This document shows, in pieces, positions 56,256-64,000 of a DNA stretch of 64,000 nt. The stretch covers positions 1 through 64,000 of the forward strand of contig VGXB01000004.1 in the NCBI GenBank assembly GCA_016873515.1, read 5' to 3'. Position numbers and translations under genes: made by a program. This DNA is from Nitrospira sp. GTDB lineage: Bacteria; Nitrospirota; Nitrospiria; Nitrospirales; Nitrospiraceae. Numbering within the stretch: the stretch's first letter is position 1; each line of letters begins with the position of its first letter. The notes below the pieces were generated by a model that saw only the letters and a list, made by a program, of their open reading frames with translations, had not been told where the DNA came from and searched no databases.

Positions 56256-57483
56256 TTATACATACCCCACAGGGATGGCATCGACACCAGCAGTGATCGC
56301 TGCGAGCGTTTTCGTTAGGCATACCAGCCCACCATGCCCGATGAGCCTGTTCAGCGTTGTCAGCATGCCGAATCCCTTGAACCCGATATTCTGGATAGAC
56401 GCCGTCTTTTTGATCTCGATGAGATAGAGCGTCCCACTCTCTTCAATCAGTAGATCAACTTCCTGCTTTTCCTTGTTGTGGTAGAAAAAGACGTGAGGAG
56501 TGCGTCCCTGATGGAGATAGGATTTGATGATTTCCGAGACGACCCAGGTTTCCAGCATGGCTCTTGACATCGCTCCGCGTTCCAGCACATCGGCACTCAG
56601 CCGTCCGGTCAGATAAGTGCACAGTCCTGTATCCATGAAGTACAGTTTCAGTGTTTTGATCAGCCACTTGGTGCGGTTATTGAAATAAAGCTGCAGTTGA
56701 TAGACGATGCCTGAGGCATGATGGACGTGCCAACATGTTTTGACCGTCACTTCGCTCACGCTGACGTTCCTCGCCATATCCGCATAGTTGATCAACTGGC
56801 CGGTTCTGGCCGCCGCGATCTGCATAAATGTATGAAAGGCGGCGGTATCATTGATATTCAAATACTCCCTGACGTCGCGCTGTATGTAGGTGGCCACGTA
56901 GGAGCTGTAAAATCGTTCCCAGTTGTTGTCATTGTTCTGTGCGACCATATCAGAGTAAGAGCCGCGCCAGATCTTGTGATAAACCTCCGGCAAGGTCATA
57001 GGTTTCGCGGTCTTTTGTCGGGATTTGAGTAACGGCACATCTGTGAGGAAAGGCGGATCGTCGGCATGGCCTTGTTTTTCGGCCAAGGCAATGCCTTGCA
57101 GGTGTAAGATCGCTACACGTCCAGCCAGCGGCTCCGTGACGGTTTTCATCATGCTGAGTTGCTGCGATTCAGTGAGCCAGAACAGCCCATTTTGTTTTTC
57201 CGATCCACACCATTGTCATGTAAGAGAACAGGTTCGGCACATATTGGGCCTCATCGATCAGGACGGGGAGTTCCAGTCTATCCAGGAAACTAACCAGATC
57301 TTGTTGTGCCGCCCGCCGCATATTGAGATCGTCCAGCGTCACATAGGAACGGGATTGTTTTTGCACTTCCTGCAAGAGCGTGGTTTTCCCGACTTGGCGA
57401 GGTCCTGTCAGCAAGACGGCCTTGAAACTGGCGCTGACCTCCAGGATTGCTTTCTTTAAAGTGCGTGGTACGGTCTTGCGTAT
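56256..57483 (-). pseudogene. DUF4143-type ATPase gene, frameshifted and without normal start
   Basis: The N-terminal AAA part (IRKTVPRTLKKAILEVSASF, LLTGPRQVGKTTLLQEV, Walker B ELPVLIDEAQYVPNLFSY) and the C-terminal part (QNGLFWLTESQQLSMMKTVT, then the DUF4143 end LETWVVSEIIKSYLHQG and VDLLIEESGTLYLIEIKKTA) lie in different frames that switch near 57185-57200, beside an A/T run. The expected start codon at 57483-57481 reads ATA. The protein family is a mobile P-loop ATPase of unknown role. It is most likely inactive, though the frameshift could be a sequencing slip. Confidence 0.75.
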
Positions 57484-57726
57484 GGGACGACTAATCCAAA
57501 GTGTAGGTTTAGAATAGTCGCAATAGATTTGGTGTCAATGTTTCACGAGCCTGCATGAGATCTTGCCGCACGCCATCACATGGCACCACGATCTGCTCAC
57601 CATCCGATGCTTGTAAGACTGTCCCCCGGGGTCTAACTAACAGCCGAACCGTGTATTGTATTGACAGACCGAAGAGAGGCCACCATGATACCGATGCATT
57701 ACACAAACATGGAGAAGGTTGAAACG

Positions 57727-59280
57727 ATGAGCTTGCGCGAGGACAATCTTGTGCGTCCCAACGATGAGCACAATCAGCAGCTGCTTGCCAATGTCCATCC
57801 AGCCGACTGGGTCAATCCTGAGCCGACGGGCCAGTACAATATTGTGGTCCTCGGCGCTGGGACCGCCGGACTGATTACGGCGATCGTGGCGGCACGCCTT
57901 GGGGCCAAAGTGGCGCTGATCGAAAAACATTTGATGGGCGGGGATTGTCTGAACGTCGGGTGTGTGCCATCAAAAGGCATCATCCGAGCCGCGAGGGCTT
58001 GGGCTGACTTGAGAAAGGCGACCGAGTTCGGCCTCTCGATTCCCCCCGGCGTGACGTATGATTTTGGCGCCGTTATGGCACGCATGAGGAAGCTGCAGAC
58101 TCGCATCAGCCAAAACGATTCCGTTCAGCGGTATACGAAACTTGGCGTGGATGTCTATATCGGCAGCGGGCGGTTTCTTGGAACTGACCGGATTCAAGTG
58201 GAAGGGTCGGCAGGTGATCGGCAGCTGGCGTTCGCCAGGGCGGCGATCTGCACCGGGGGGAGAGCATCGGTGCCAACAATCCCTGGATTGCAGGAGGCCG
58301 GGTACCGCACGAATGAAACAGTCTTTTCACTGACGGCGCTGCCACAAAGGCTGGGGGTCATCGGCGCAGGGCCGATCGGCTGCGAGCTAGCGCAGGCCTT
58401 TGCCCGTTTTGGAAGCCAAGTGTATCTGATCGAAGTCATGCACGGCATCATGCCGAATGAAGATCGCGATGCTGCGGAGATTGTTGAGCAGCAGATGATT
58501 CGAGATGGCGTGAAGCTCCTCTGCTGCGGGAAAGACCTGCGAATCGAGAGGGTTGAAGGCGGTAAACGACTGATCCTCGACTCGCATGATCAGCAGTATG
58601 ACGTGACGGTTGATGAAATCCTTGTCGGGGTAGGACGGCTTCCAAACGTGGAACGAATCGGGCTGGAAGCGGCCGGCGTCGCGTATGACACAAGGGGAAT
58701 TCAGGTGAACGGCAAGTTACAGACCACAAATCCCAAGGTGTTTGCTGCTGGCGATGTCTGCTCTCGGTACAAATTTACCCATGCGGCCGATGCCATGGCC
58801 CAGATCGTCATTCAGAACGCGTTGTTTCCGCATCCATTGGGTTTGGGTTATGCCAATGTGGAGTCCTTGAACATGCCCTGGTGTACCTTTACCGATCCAG
58901 AGGTCGCGCATGTGGGGCTGTACGAGAAAGATGCCAAGGAGAAAGGCATCGAGCTGGAAACCTATACGTGCAAATTGAACGAAGTGGATCGGGCGATCCT
59001 GGATGGAGAGGAAGAAGGGTTCGCACGCGTGCACATTCAAAGAGGGACAGATAAGATCCTTGGCGCAACCATCGTCGCGGCCCATGCCGGCGATTTGATC
59101 AATGAATTTTCCGTGGCGATGAAAGCGGGAGCCGGCGCCAAAACAATTGCCAGCACGATCCATCCGTATCCGACTCAGGCTGAGGTGAATAAAAAAGTCA
59201 TCAATCTGTGGCGCAAGGCCCACTTCTCGCAAGGCACGAAGAATTTCCTTGTCAAAGTTTTTGCGTGGATGAGGCGCTAA
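57727..59280 (+). CDS. Flavin-dependent disulfide reductase (mercuric reductase-like)
   Basis: The ATG at 57727 has AGAAGG 8 bases upstream; in-frame ATGs at 57685 and 57697 are alternatives. The 517-residue protein has FAD-binding VVLGAGTAGLITAI near residue 41, the redox pair C74/C79 in GGDCLNVGCVPSKG, NAD-binding GVIGAGPIGCELAQAFARFG and the C-terminal HPYPTQAEV with catalytic His. It belongs to the mercuric-reductase/dihydrolipoamide-dehydrogenase family. The C-terminal vicinal CC of true MerA is absent, and no mer genes are near, so the substrate is unclear. Confidence 0.9.
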   Translation: MSLREDNLVRPNDEHNQQLLANVHPADWVNPEPTGQYNIVVLGAGTAGLITAIVAARLGAKVALIEKHLMGGDCLNVGCVPSKGIIRAARAWADLRKATEFGLSIPPGVTYDFGAVMARMRKLQTRISQNDSVQRYTKLGVDVYIGSGRFLGTDRIQVEGSAGDRQLAFARAAICTGGRASVPTIPGLQEAGYRTNETVFSLTALPQRLGVIGAGPIGCELAQAFARFGSQVYLIEVMHGIMPNEDRDAAEIVEQQMIRDGVKLLCCGKDLRIERVEGGKRLILDSHDQQYDVTVDEILVGVGRLPNVERIGLEAAGVAYDTRGIQVNGKLQTTNPKVFAAGDVCSRYKFTHAADAMAQIVIQNALFPHPLGLGYANVESLNMPWCTFTDPEVAHVGLYEKDAKEKGIELETYTCKLNEVDRAILDGEEEGFARVHIQRGTDKILGATIVAAHAGDLINEFSVAMKAGAGAKTIASTIHPYPTQAEVNKKVINLWRKAHFSQGTKNFLVKVFAWMRR

Positions 59281-59288
59281 GACGTGTG

Positions 59289-60047
59289 ATGCACGGTCGA
59301 ACTCGCGTATTCAGCATAGTATTGTATAGCGTATGGTTGATGGGGCCTAGCGAGGTGCCGTTGACATCAGCCCAAGTAAGTACGGTGATCGAAGTCGCTA
59401 GGTTTTCCAGTGCCACACTTGGACAGACGGTGCCGGATGGGTGGAAGCCCCTTTCGTTTAAGAACATTCCACGCTCGACGACATACGAAGTGGTGAAGGA
59501 CGGGGATAAGACCGTCGTCAAGGCCGACAGCAATGTCTCGGCCTCAGGCTTAATCAAAGAAGTCAGAATCAATCCTCGGGACTATCCAATCATACGTTGG
59601 CGCTGGAAAGTCAACAATCTAGTTCAAAAGAGTGATACGACTCGAAAAGATGGGGATGATTATCCGGCCAGGGTATATGTGACCTTCGAGTATGATCAGG
59701 ACAAGGTCAGTGTCGGCAAGAAGCTCAAATACAAGGCCGGTCGGGTCTTGTTCGGAGATATTCCGATCGGCGCCATCAATTACGTATGGGAAACTAAGGC
59801 TCCCATTGGGGTGATTCTCGACAATGCGTACACGGATTTCGTGAAAATGATCGTGGTGCAGAGCGGGCCGAACCGCGTCGGGTTGTGGATCGATGAAACC
59901 CGGAATATCTATGACGACTACAAGATGGCCTTTGGCGAAGAGCCGCCGATGATCAATGGCGTGGCCATTATGAGCGATACTGACAATACAAAAGAACGAG
60001 CCGTTGCCTATTACGGAGACATTGTGTTTGAGAAACGGACACCATAG
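59289..60047 (+). CDS. Secreted DUF3047 protein
   Basis: The ATG at 59289 follows the reductase stop by 8 bases and opens a signal peptide (RVFSIVLYSVWLMGPSEV). The 252-residue protein matches DUF3047: GWKPLSFKNIPRSTTYEVVK, IIRWRWKVNNLVQKSDTTRK and RVGLWIDETRNIYDDYKMAF. The role of this family is unknown. Tight spacing suggests it is cotranscribed with the reductase. Confidence 0.85.
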   Translation: MHGRTRVFSIVLYSVWLMGPSEVPLTSAQVSTVIEVARFSSATLGQTVPDGWKPLSFKNIPRSTTYEVVKDGDKTVVKADSNVSASGLIKEVRINPRDYPIIRWRWKVNNLVQKSDTTRKDGDDYPARVYVTFEYDQDKVSVGKKLKYKAGRVLFGDIPIGAINYVWETKAPIGVILDNAYTDFVKMIVVQSGPNRVGLWIDETRNIYDDYKMAFGEEPPMINGVAIMSDTDNTKERAVAYYGDIVFEKRTP

Positions 60048-60591
60048 CGTAGTGCTGAGATTCCTATTCACATGAAGAGGGCCGGTCTGTACAGGACTGG
60101 CTCTCGGAGACACCCTGCGCTTCGTCAGCGGCTGCGCAGATTCATGGAATCGTGCCGGAGCCATGGCGGTGGCCTGTGTGGCTGTGCTTGTGGTGAACGC
60201 AGCGATAAGCTGTTCGGTGAGGACCGAAGCGGGTCCGGAGGCGGTGATCGGGGCAATCGCAGCGACTGCGGGGATCGCGGCAGTTGTGGCGATTGGAGCG
60301 ATTCCTGGTGCGACCGGTCCGATCACTAAGACCGTTCCGGGAGTAGTGACAGGCTCGATCGGACCGATTGTCGGGAAAAGGTAGACCGTCAGGACCGCCC
60401 TGACAAAGTAGAGTGCCAGGATCAGTCGGAATGTCCTGAGCGCTTCGACCGCTTAGACCGTTCGGGCAGAGGACGGGACTGACCTTCCACCGATTACGTT
60501 ATCTCAGATCTTCCTTCTGCATATCTGCACATATAATGTTCGGCCATCGGTCATTCGTCATCGGGCGTCAGCATTCTGCTAAAATGCTTGC
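60048..60591. repeat. Gene-poor interval with degenerate 9-bp tandem repeat
   Basis: Seven 9-bp units of the type GCGGCGATY run head to tail from 60241 to 60303 (for example GCGGTGATC, GGGGCAATC, GCGGGGATC, GTGGCGATT), and GACCG-rich sequence follows to about 60470. One frame (60163-60384) reads as a small hydrophobic Ala/Gly/Ile protein whose repeats are tripeptides; another (60072-60329) reads as Gly/Asp/Cys-rich. Neither has a ribosome binding site. I see no confident gene here. Confidence 0.5.
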
Positions 60592-63234
60592 ATGGAAGTC
60601 ATCGCCACTCATAGCAATGCGGATTTCGACGGCCTGGCCTCCATGGTTGCGGCACGCAAACTCTTTCCGGACGCCAAGCTGGTCATCCCAGCCGGTGCTC
60701 AAGAAACGTTGCGAAATTTTCTTGCCCTTCATGACCTCGGTCTCACGAAGCTCAAAGACATCGATGTGACCCACGTCAGTCGACTGGTCTTGGTGGATAC
60801 CCAGGAGCCTGACCAGATCGGTGGTCTCAAAGTCTGTCTTGCCAATCCGACGGTCGACGTCGTCGTGTTTGACCACCACGTCAGAGCTAACTTGGCCTGC
60901 GCGAGACGCTCCGACCTATCCATTGTTGAATCGGTGGGGGCGACTATAACGCTTCTTATCGGGCAACTCCGAGAACGACAGATTCCAGTCACGTCATTCG
61001 AAGCAACGGTGATGGCTTTGGGTCTGTATGAAAAAACCAGCTCGTTCGCCTTTGCCTCCACGACCAACCGGGATTTCGAGGCCGGGGCGTTTCTCGTCAC
61101 CGCCGGGGCGGATCTGAATCTGGTGATGGACACGCTCCGCCGTCCACTCGATCCCGATGCGATCACGTTGTTGAACGATTTTCTGGAACACAGTGAACTG
61201 CATTACCTGAACGGCCGGAAGGTCTTGGTGGCGACCAGCACGATCGACTGTTGCCGTGGAGAAGCGGCTGGTGTGGTGCATATCCTTGCCAAGTTGCAGG
61301 GAGTCGATGCCGTCGTCGTCGCGGTCATGATAGACGATCGAGTCGAAGTGATCGGGAGAAGCTGCAGGCCCGAGATCGACGTCGAATGGATCGCGAGGGA
61401 GTTCGGAGGTGGAGGCCATGCCGTGTCGGCGGCTGCCACGGTGAAAGGGCGGCCGCTTGAGGAGATCAAAGAGACACTGGTCCGGCTACTGACTACCCAC
61501 TATTACCCGACCCTGTTGGCCCAGGACGTCATGACTCGCCCGGTGAAAGCGATTGAGAAGGACACAGCGGTCACGGAGGTCGGGGAACGGATGACGGCGT
61601 ATGGACTCAATGTGTTTCCGATCCTGGATGCGCAGGGCCACTATGCCGGACAGGTCAGCCGGGAGTTGATTCAAAAAGCGCTGTTTCATCGGCTTGGCAA
61701 AATGGCGGTGCGGGAGATCATGCAGACCGACGCGTATCAGGCGCAGCCGGAGACACCGTTCCACGATGTGGAAACCGCGATGATCGAGCGGAACCAGCGA
61801 TGTGTGCCGGTCATCAAAGACGCCAAGGTTGTCGGCGTCATTACCAGAACGGATTTGCTGCGGACTGTGCACGACGATGTGCTGAAGAGCGCCAGAATAA
61901 AAAACCTACGCCTCAGCGCGGCCGAGGCGGAGATCGCAGGACCACACCGCAATGTCCGAAGACTGTTACGGAGCCGGTTGCCCCATCACCTTGTCACGCT
62001 GTTAGAAGAAGCTGGCCAATTGGCTGACCGGTCCGGAGTGTCGCTCTTTGTCGTTGGAGGCTGTGTGCGAGATCTGCTCTTGGGCATCAACAATCTCGAT
62101 CTAGATCTTGTGGTCGAGGGCGACGGCATCGCCTTCGCGCGAAAGTTGGGTGAACTGTTGCGCGCGCGCGTCAAGACGCACAAACGGTTTGGAACCGCGA
62201 TCGTGCTCCTGCCGGACGGATTCAAACTCGACGTCGCCACCGCGAGGACGGAGTATTACGAGTATCCCACCGCCTTGCCCACGGTCGAACAAGGCTCGAT
62301 CAAGAAGGATCTTTACCGGCGCGATTTCACAATCAATGCGCTAGCTGTCCGATTGAATGGAGAAGGCTTTGGCGATGTTCTGGATTTCTGCGGCGGACAA
62401 CGTGATCTGAACGACAAAGTTCTACGTGTGTTGCACGGATTGAGTTTTGTCGAAGATCCCACTCGCGTCTTTCGAGCCATTCGATTTGAGACCCGTTTTG
62501 GCTTTCATCTCGGCAAGGACACAGCGGGGTTGATCGCCGGTGCCGTGAAGATAAATTTATTTCACCGGCTCTCCGGCCATCGGCTGTTGGAAGAACTCAA
62601 ACTGCTGTTGAGTGAGCGTGAGCCGAAGCACGCCGTCAAGCGGCTGGCTGATCTGGCCTTGCTCCAATTCATCCATCCGAAGTTGAAGTGGTCTGACCGG
62701 CTGCAAGTTCTCTTGAGTGCTATCGAGGAAGCAGTCAATTGGTACCATCTGTTGTATTTGGACCGGAAAATTGAGGTCTGGCTGGTCTACATGATGGGAT
62801 TCTTGGAAGTTCTGCCTGGACGGGCCGTGACGGATATACTCAAGCGGTTTCCGTTTTCCGAGATGGAAGCACGCACCCTCAAGTCTGCACGGTCCGGCTT
62901 CCAGGGGATCATGCGCCAGCTCGGCAGAAAATCGAGGCTCAAGCCGTACGAAACGTATCGCTTACTGTCAGGCCTATCCGACGAAACCCTACTTGGCTTC
63001 ATGGCCAAGAGTAAAGGAGATTCAATGAAACGCCAAGTCTCGGCGTTCCTAATGACCTATCAGCACGTGAAGTCGATCCTGACCGGTGCTGATCTGAAAG
63101 CGATGGGGCTCAAGCCGGGACCGAAATTTAAGCAGATTCTTGATCACTTGCTCGAGATGAGACTCAACGGAGAGGTCAAGACAGAGACGGAGGAACGAGC
63201 GCTCGTTCATCGTATGGCGAATCTCTCCGGTTGA
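60592..63234 (+). CDS. DHH-CBS-tRNA nucleotidyltransferase fusion (CCA/A-adding type)
   Basis: The 880-residue protein joins three modules: an N-terminal DHH/DHHA1 phosphoesterase (VVFDHHVR near residue 96 and GGGGHAVSAAA near residue 275), two CBS domains (about 318-430: QDVMTRPVKAIEKDTAVTEV, VREIMQTDAYQ) and a class II tRNA nucleotidyltransferase from about residue 470 (VVGGCVRDLLLGINNLDLDL near residue 486, then RRDFTINALAV and EDPTRVFRAIRFE). Related enzymes add A or CCA to tRNA 3' ends. The CBS part may bind adenine nucleotides and the DHH part may cleave nucleotides. It begins at an ATG without strong upstream site. Confidence 0.9.
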   Translation: MEVIATHSNADFDGLASMVAARKLFPDAKLVIPAGAQETLRNFLALHDLGLTKLKDIDVTHVSRLVLVDTQEPDQIGGLKVCLANPTVDVVVFDHHVRANLACARRSDLSIVESVGATITLLIGQLRERQIPVTSFEATVMALGLYEKTSSFAFASTTNRDFEAGAFLVTAGADLNLVMDTLRRPLDPDAITLLNDFLEHSELHYLNGRKVLVATSTIDCCRGEAAGVVHILAKLQGVDAVVVAVMIDDRVEVIGRSCRPEIDVEWIAREFGGGGHAVSAAATVKGRPLEEIKETLVRLLTTHYYPTLLAQDVMTRPVKAIEKDTAVTEVGERMTAYGLNVFPILDAQGHYAGQVSRELIQKALFHRLGKMAVREIMQTDAYQAQPETPFHDVETAMIERNQRCVPVIKDAKVVGVITRTDLLRTVHDDVLKSARIKNLRLSAAEAEIAGPHRNVRRLLRSRLPHHLVTLLEEAGQLADRSGVSLFVVGGCVRDLLLGINNLDLDLVVEGDGIAFARKLGELLRARVKTHKRFGTAIVLLPDGFKLDVATARTEYYEYPTALPTVEQGSIKKDLYRRDFTINALAVRLNGEGFGDVLDFCGGQRDLNDKVLRVLHGLSFVEDPTRVFRAIRFETRFGFHLGKDTAGLIAGAVKINLFHRLSGHRLLEELKLLLSEREPKHAVKRLADLALLQFIHPKLKWSDRLQVLLSAIEEAVNWYHLLYLDRKIEVWLVYMMGFLEVLPGRAVTDILKRFPFSEMEARTLKSARSGFQGIMRQLGRKSRLKPYETYRLLSGLSDETLLGFMAKSKGDSMKRQVSAFLMTYQHVKSILTGADLKAMGLKPGPKFKQILDHLLEMRLNGEVKTETEERALVHRMANLSG

Positions 63235-63241
63235 TGCGCCT

Positions 63242-63931
63242 TTAGTTCATCAGCCTGATGGTGGTCGAGACTTCGTTGGGCAGCAGCAGGGTGGCTATCG
63301 CCCGGTTCTGTTCGTCCGGTTGAATTAGCGCGAACAACGGCACCGGTTGCGGCACCCCGCCGGATGGCAAGGGCAGCATCGCGAGGAAGTCGATTAACGG
63401 CGAGAGGGTCGTCTGACCAGCTAAGCGGAGACGAAAGGCCATCAGCACATCGCGAAGCCGTTCAGCCGTATCTTGTTCTGACAGTCCATTGATCGGCGCG
63501 ATCCCGATGTCCCAAAGCGGTTTGGTGATGGTGATCGGGAAGGTCAGGCCCAATTTCTTCGCATCCTCTGTGACGTCGATCAGAATCCCTGCCTGAATGG
63601 CTTGCTGACGATTGGCGATCAGTTGAACGGGTGAACCTTGGGCCTCTGTCTCCGATGGCTCATCTGCTTTTTCGAAATTCTGTGCCTTGGATTCTGGCAC
63701 AGTAGGTAATGCAGGCATGGGTGCCGCTTCCTCTGGTTCAAGCATGTCAGGCTCTGTCTGCTGGTTGAGTGGAGAGTCCTCTGGTAACGCAGGCAAGACG
63801 TGAATCAGCCCCTCATAGACTTTCTTGGCGGATTCAGACCAGTCCGAGTTGAAGGGTCTTCCTGCAAAGGCCGCCTCGGCCGCTTTTCGTTCATCGTAGG
63901 TGAGGATCCGTGGGGTGCGTGTCGTTTCCAT
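63242..63931 (-). CDS. Hypothetical protein with conserved-looking C-terminal domain
   Basis: The 229-residue protein has a short helical N-terminus, a Pro/Glu/Ala-rich linker from about residue 45 to 105, and a compact C-terminal domain (FPITITKPLWDIGIAPINGL, RLRDVLMAFRLRLAGQTTLS, PVPLFALIQPDEQNRAIATL). I do not know its function. It is convergent with the DHH-CBS fusion gene, 7 bases apart at their 3' ends. The last 69 bases of the window, beyond its start, show no gene. Confidence 0.7.
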   Translation of the reverse strand: METTRTPRILTYDERKAAEAAFAGRPFNSDWSESAKKVYEGLIHVLPALPEDSPLNQQTEPDMLEPEEAAPMPALPTVPESKAQNFEKADEPSETEAQGSPVQLIANRQQAIQAGILIDVTEDAKKLGLTFPITITKPLWDIGIAPINGLSEQDTAERLRDVLMAFRLRLAGQTTLSPLIDFLAMLPLPSGGVPQPVPLFALIQPDEQNRAIATLLLPNEVSTTIRLMN

Positions 63932-64000
63932 GGCTGGAAGATAAGCCGCAGAGATGTGAAGTCAAGACGGTACCTGCATCATTTTGAGGATCTATCGGGT

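Noticed and set aside
57509-57706. 65-codon minus-strand frame upstream of the DUF4143 gene
   Set aside because: It overlaps the start region of the flavin reductase gene and shows no recognisable antitoxin or other family pattern.
57727-59280. Assignment as mercuric reductase merA
   Set aside because: The C-terminal vicinal cysteine pair and the N-terminal heavy-metal domain are absent and no other mer genes are nearby.
59619-60326. 235-codon minus-strand frame opposite DUF3047 and the 9-bp repeat
   Set aside because: Its first half is the repeat read backward and the rest is antisense to a recognisable protein; no start signal.

Overview
The window looks like chromosome of a nitrite-oxidising Nitrospirota bacterium, most likely Nitrospira. 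This is inferred from a copper nitrite reductase next to a secreted truncated haemoglobin, moderately high GC, and gene neighbourhoods I associate with that group. No marker such as rRNA or nitrite oxidoreductase lies in the window, so the genus is not proven.

Region 1 (1-7.0 kb) is the end of an integrated element. It carries a secreted lipoprotein, an unknown protein with a Cys/His-rich tail, a small helix-turn-helix protein, a TOPRIM/DUF927-type primase-helicase, a DUF5681 protein, two divergent ribbon-helix-helix proteins with a palindromic operator between them, and a tyrosine recombinase whose last codons lie inside a tRNA-Arg(CCU) gene. The other end of the element lies left of the window. 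Region 2 (7.1-8.3 kb) holds an XRE-type LexA-like repressor with a palindrome abutting its start codon, followed downstream by two small overlapping genes (coiled-coil and zinc-ribbon).

Region 3 (8.6-16.8 kb) handles oxyanions: a minus-strand operon of a molybdate-type sensor-regulator, an outer-membrane porin and modABC, and a divergent SsuABC/NrtABC-type ABC transporter with a good promoter. Region 4 (16.9-36.1 kb) is core metabolism and ribosome biology: galE, trmL, a TPR protein, bioB, the minus-strand operon rplU-rpmA-obgE-proB-nadD-rsfS-lapB, ilvE, the glycolytic operon gap-pgk-tpiA-secG, and mutS2.

Region 5 (36.3-38.5 kb) has a c-type cytochrome and the nirK/truncated-haemoglobin operon with a strong hairpin terminator. 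Region 6 (38.8-57.5 kb) mixes cofactor genes (queG, thiE, bioD, a short-chain dehydrogenase, lipA, an ApbC-type Fe-S carrier, a Rieske protein), a fatty-acid desaturase and a YdbH/YnbE/YdbL-like envelope locus with many decayed genes: an SRPBCC gene with two in-frame TGA codons, a P5C-dehydrogenase fragment, a PIN fragment, a broken dipeptide epimerase, a frameshifted ynbE, a DsbA remnant joined to a sulfite-oxidase-like gene, and a frameshifted DUF4143 ATPase. Region 7 (57.7-64 kb) has a flavin disulfide reductase, a DUF3047 protein, a 9-bp periodic repeat, a DHH-CBS-tRNA nucleotidyltransferase fusion and an unknown protein.

Only one tRNA was found. No rRNA, CRISPR array or insertion sequence was seen. 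Residue positions given without exact counting are approximate.
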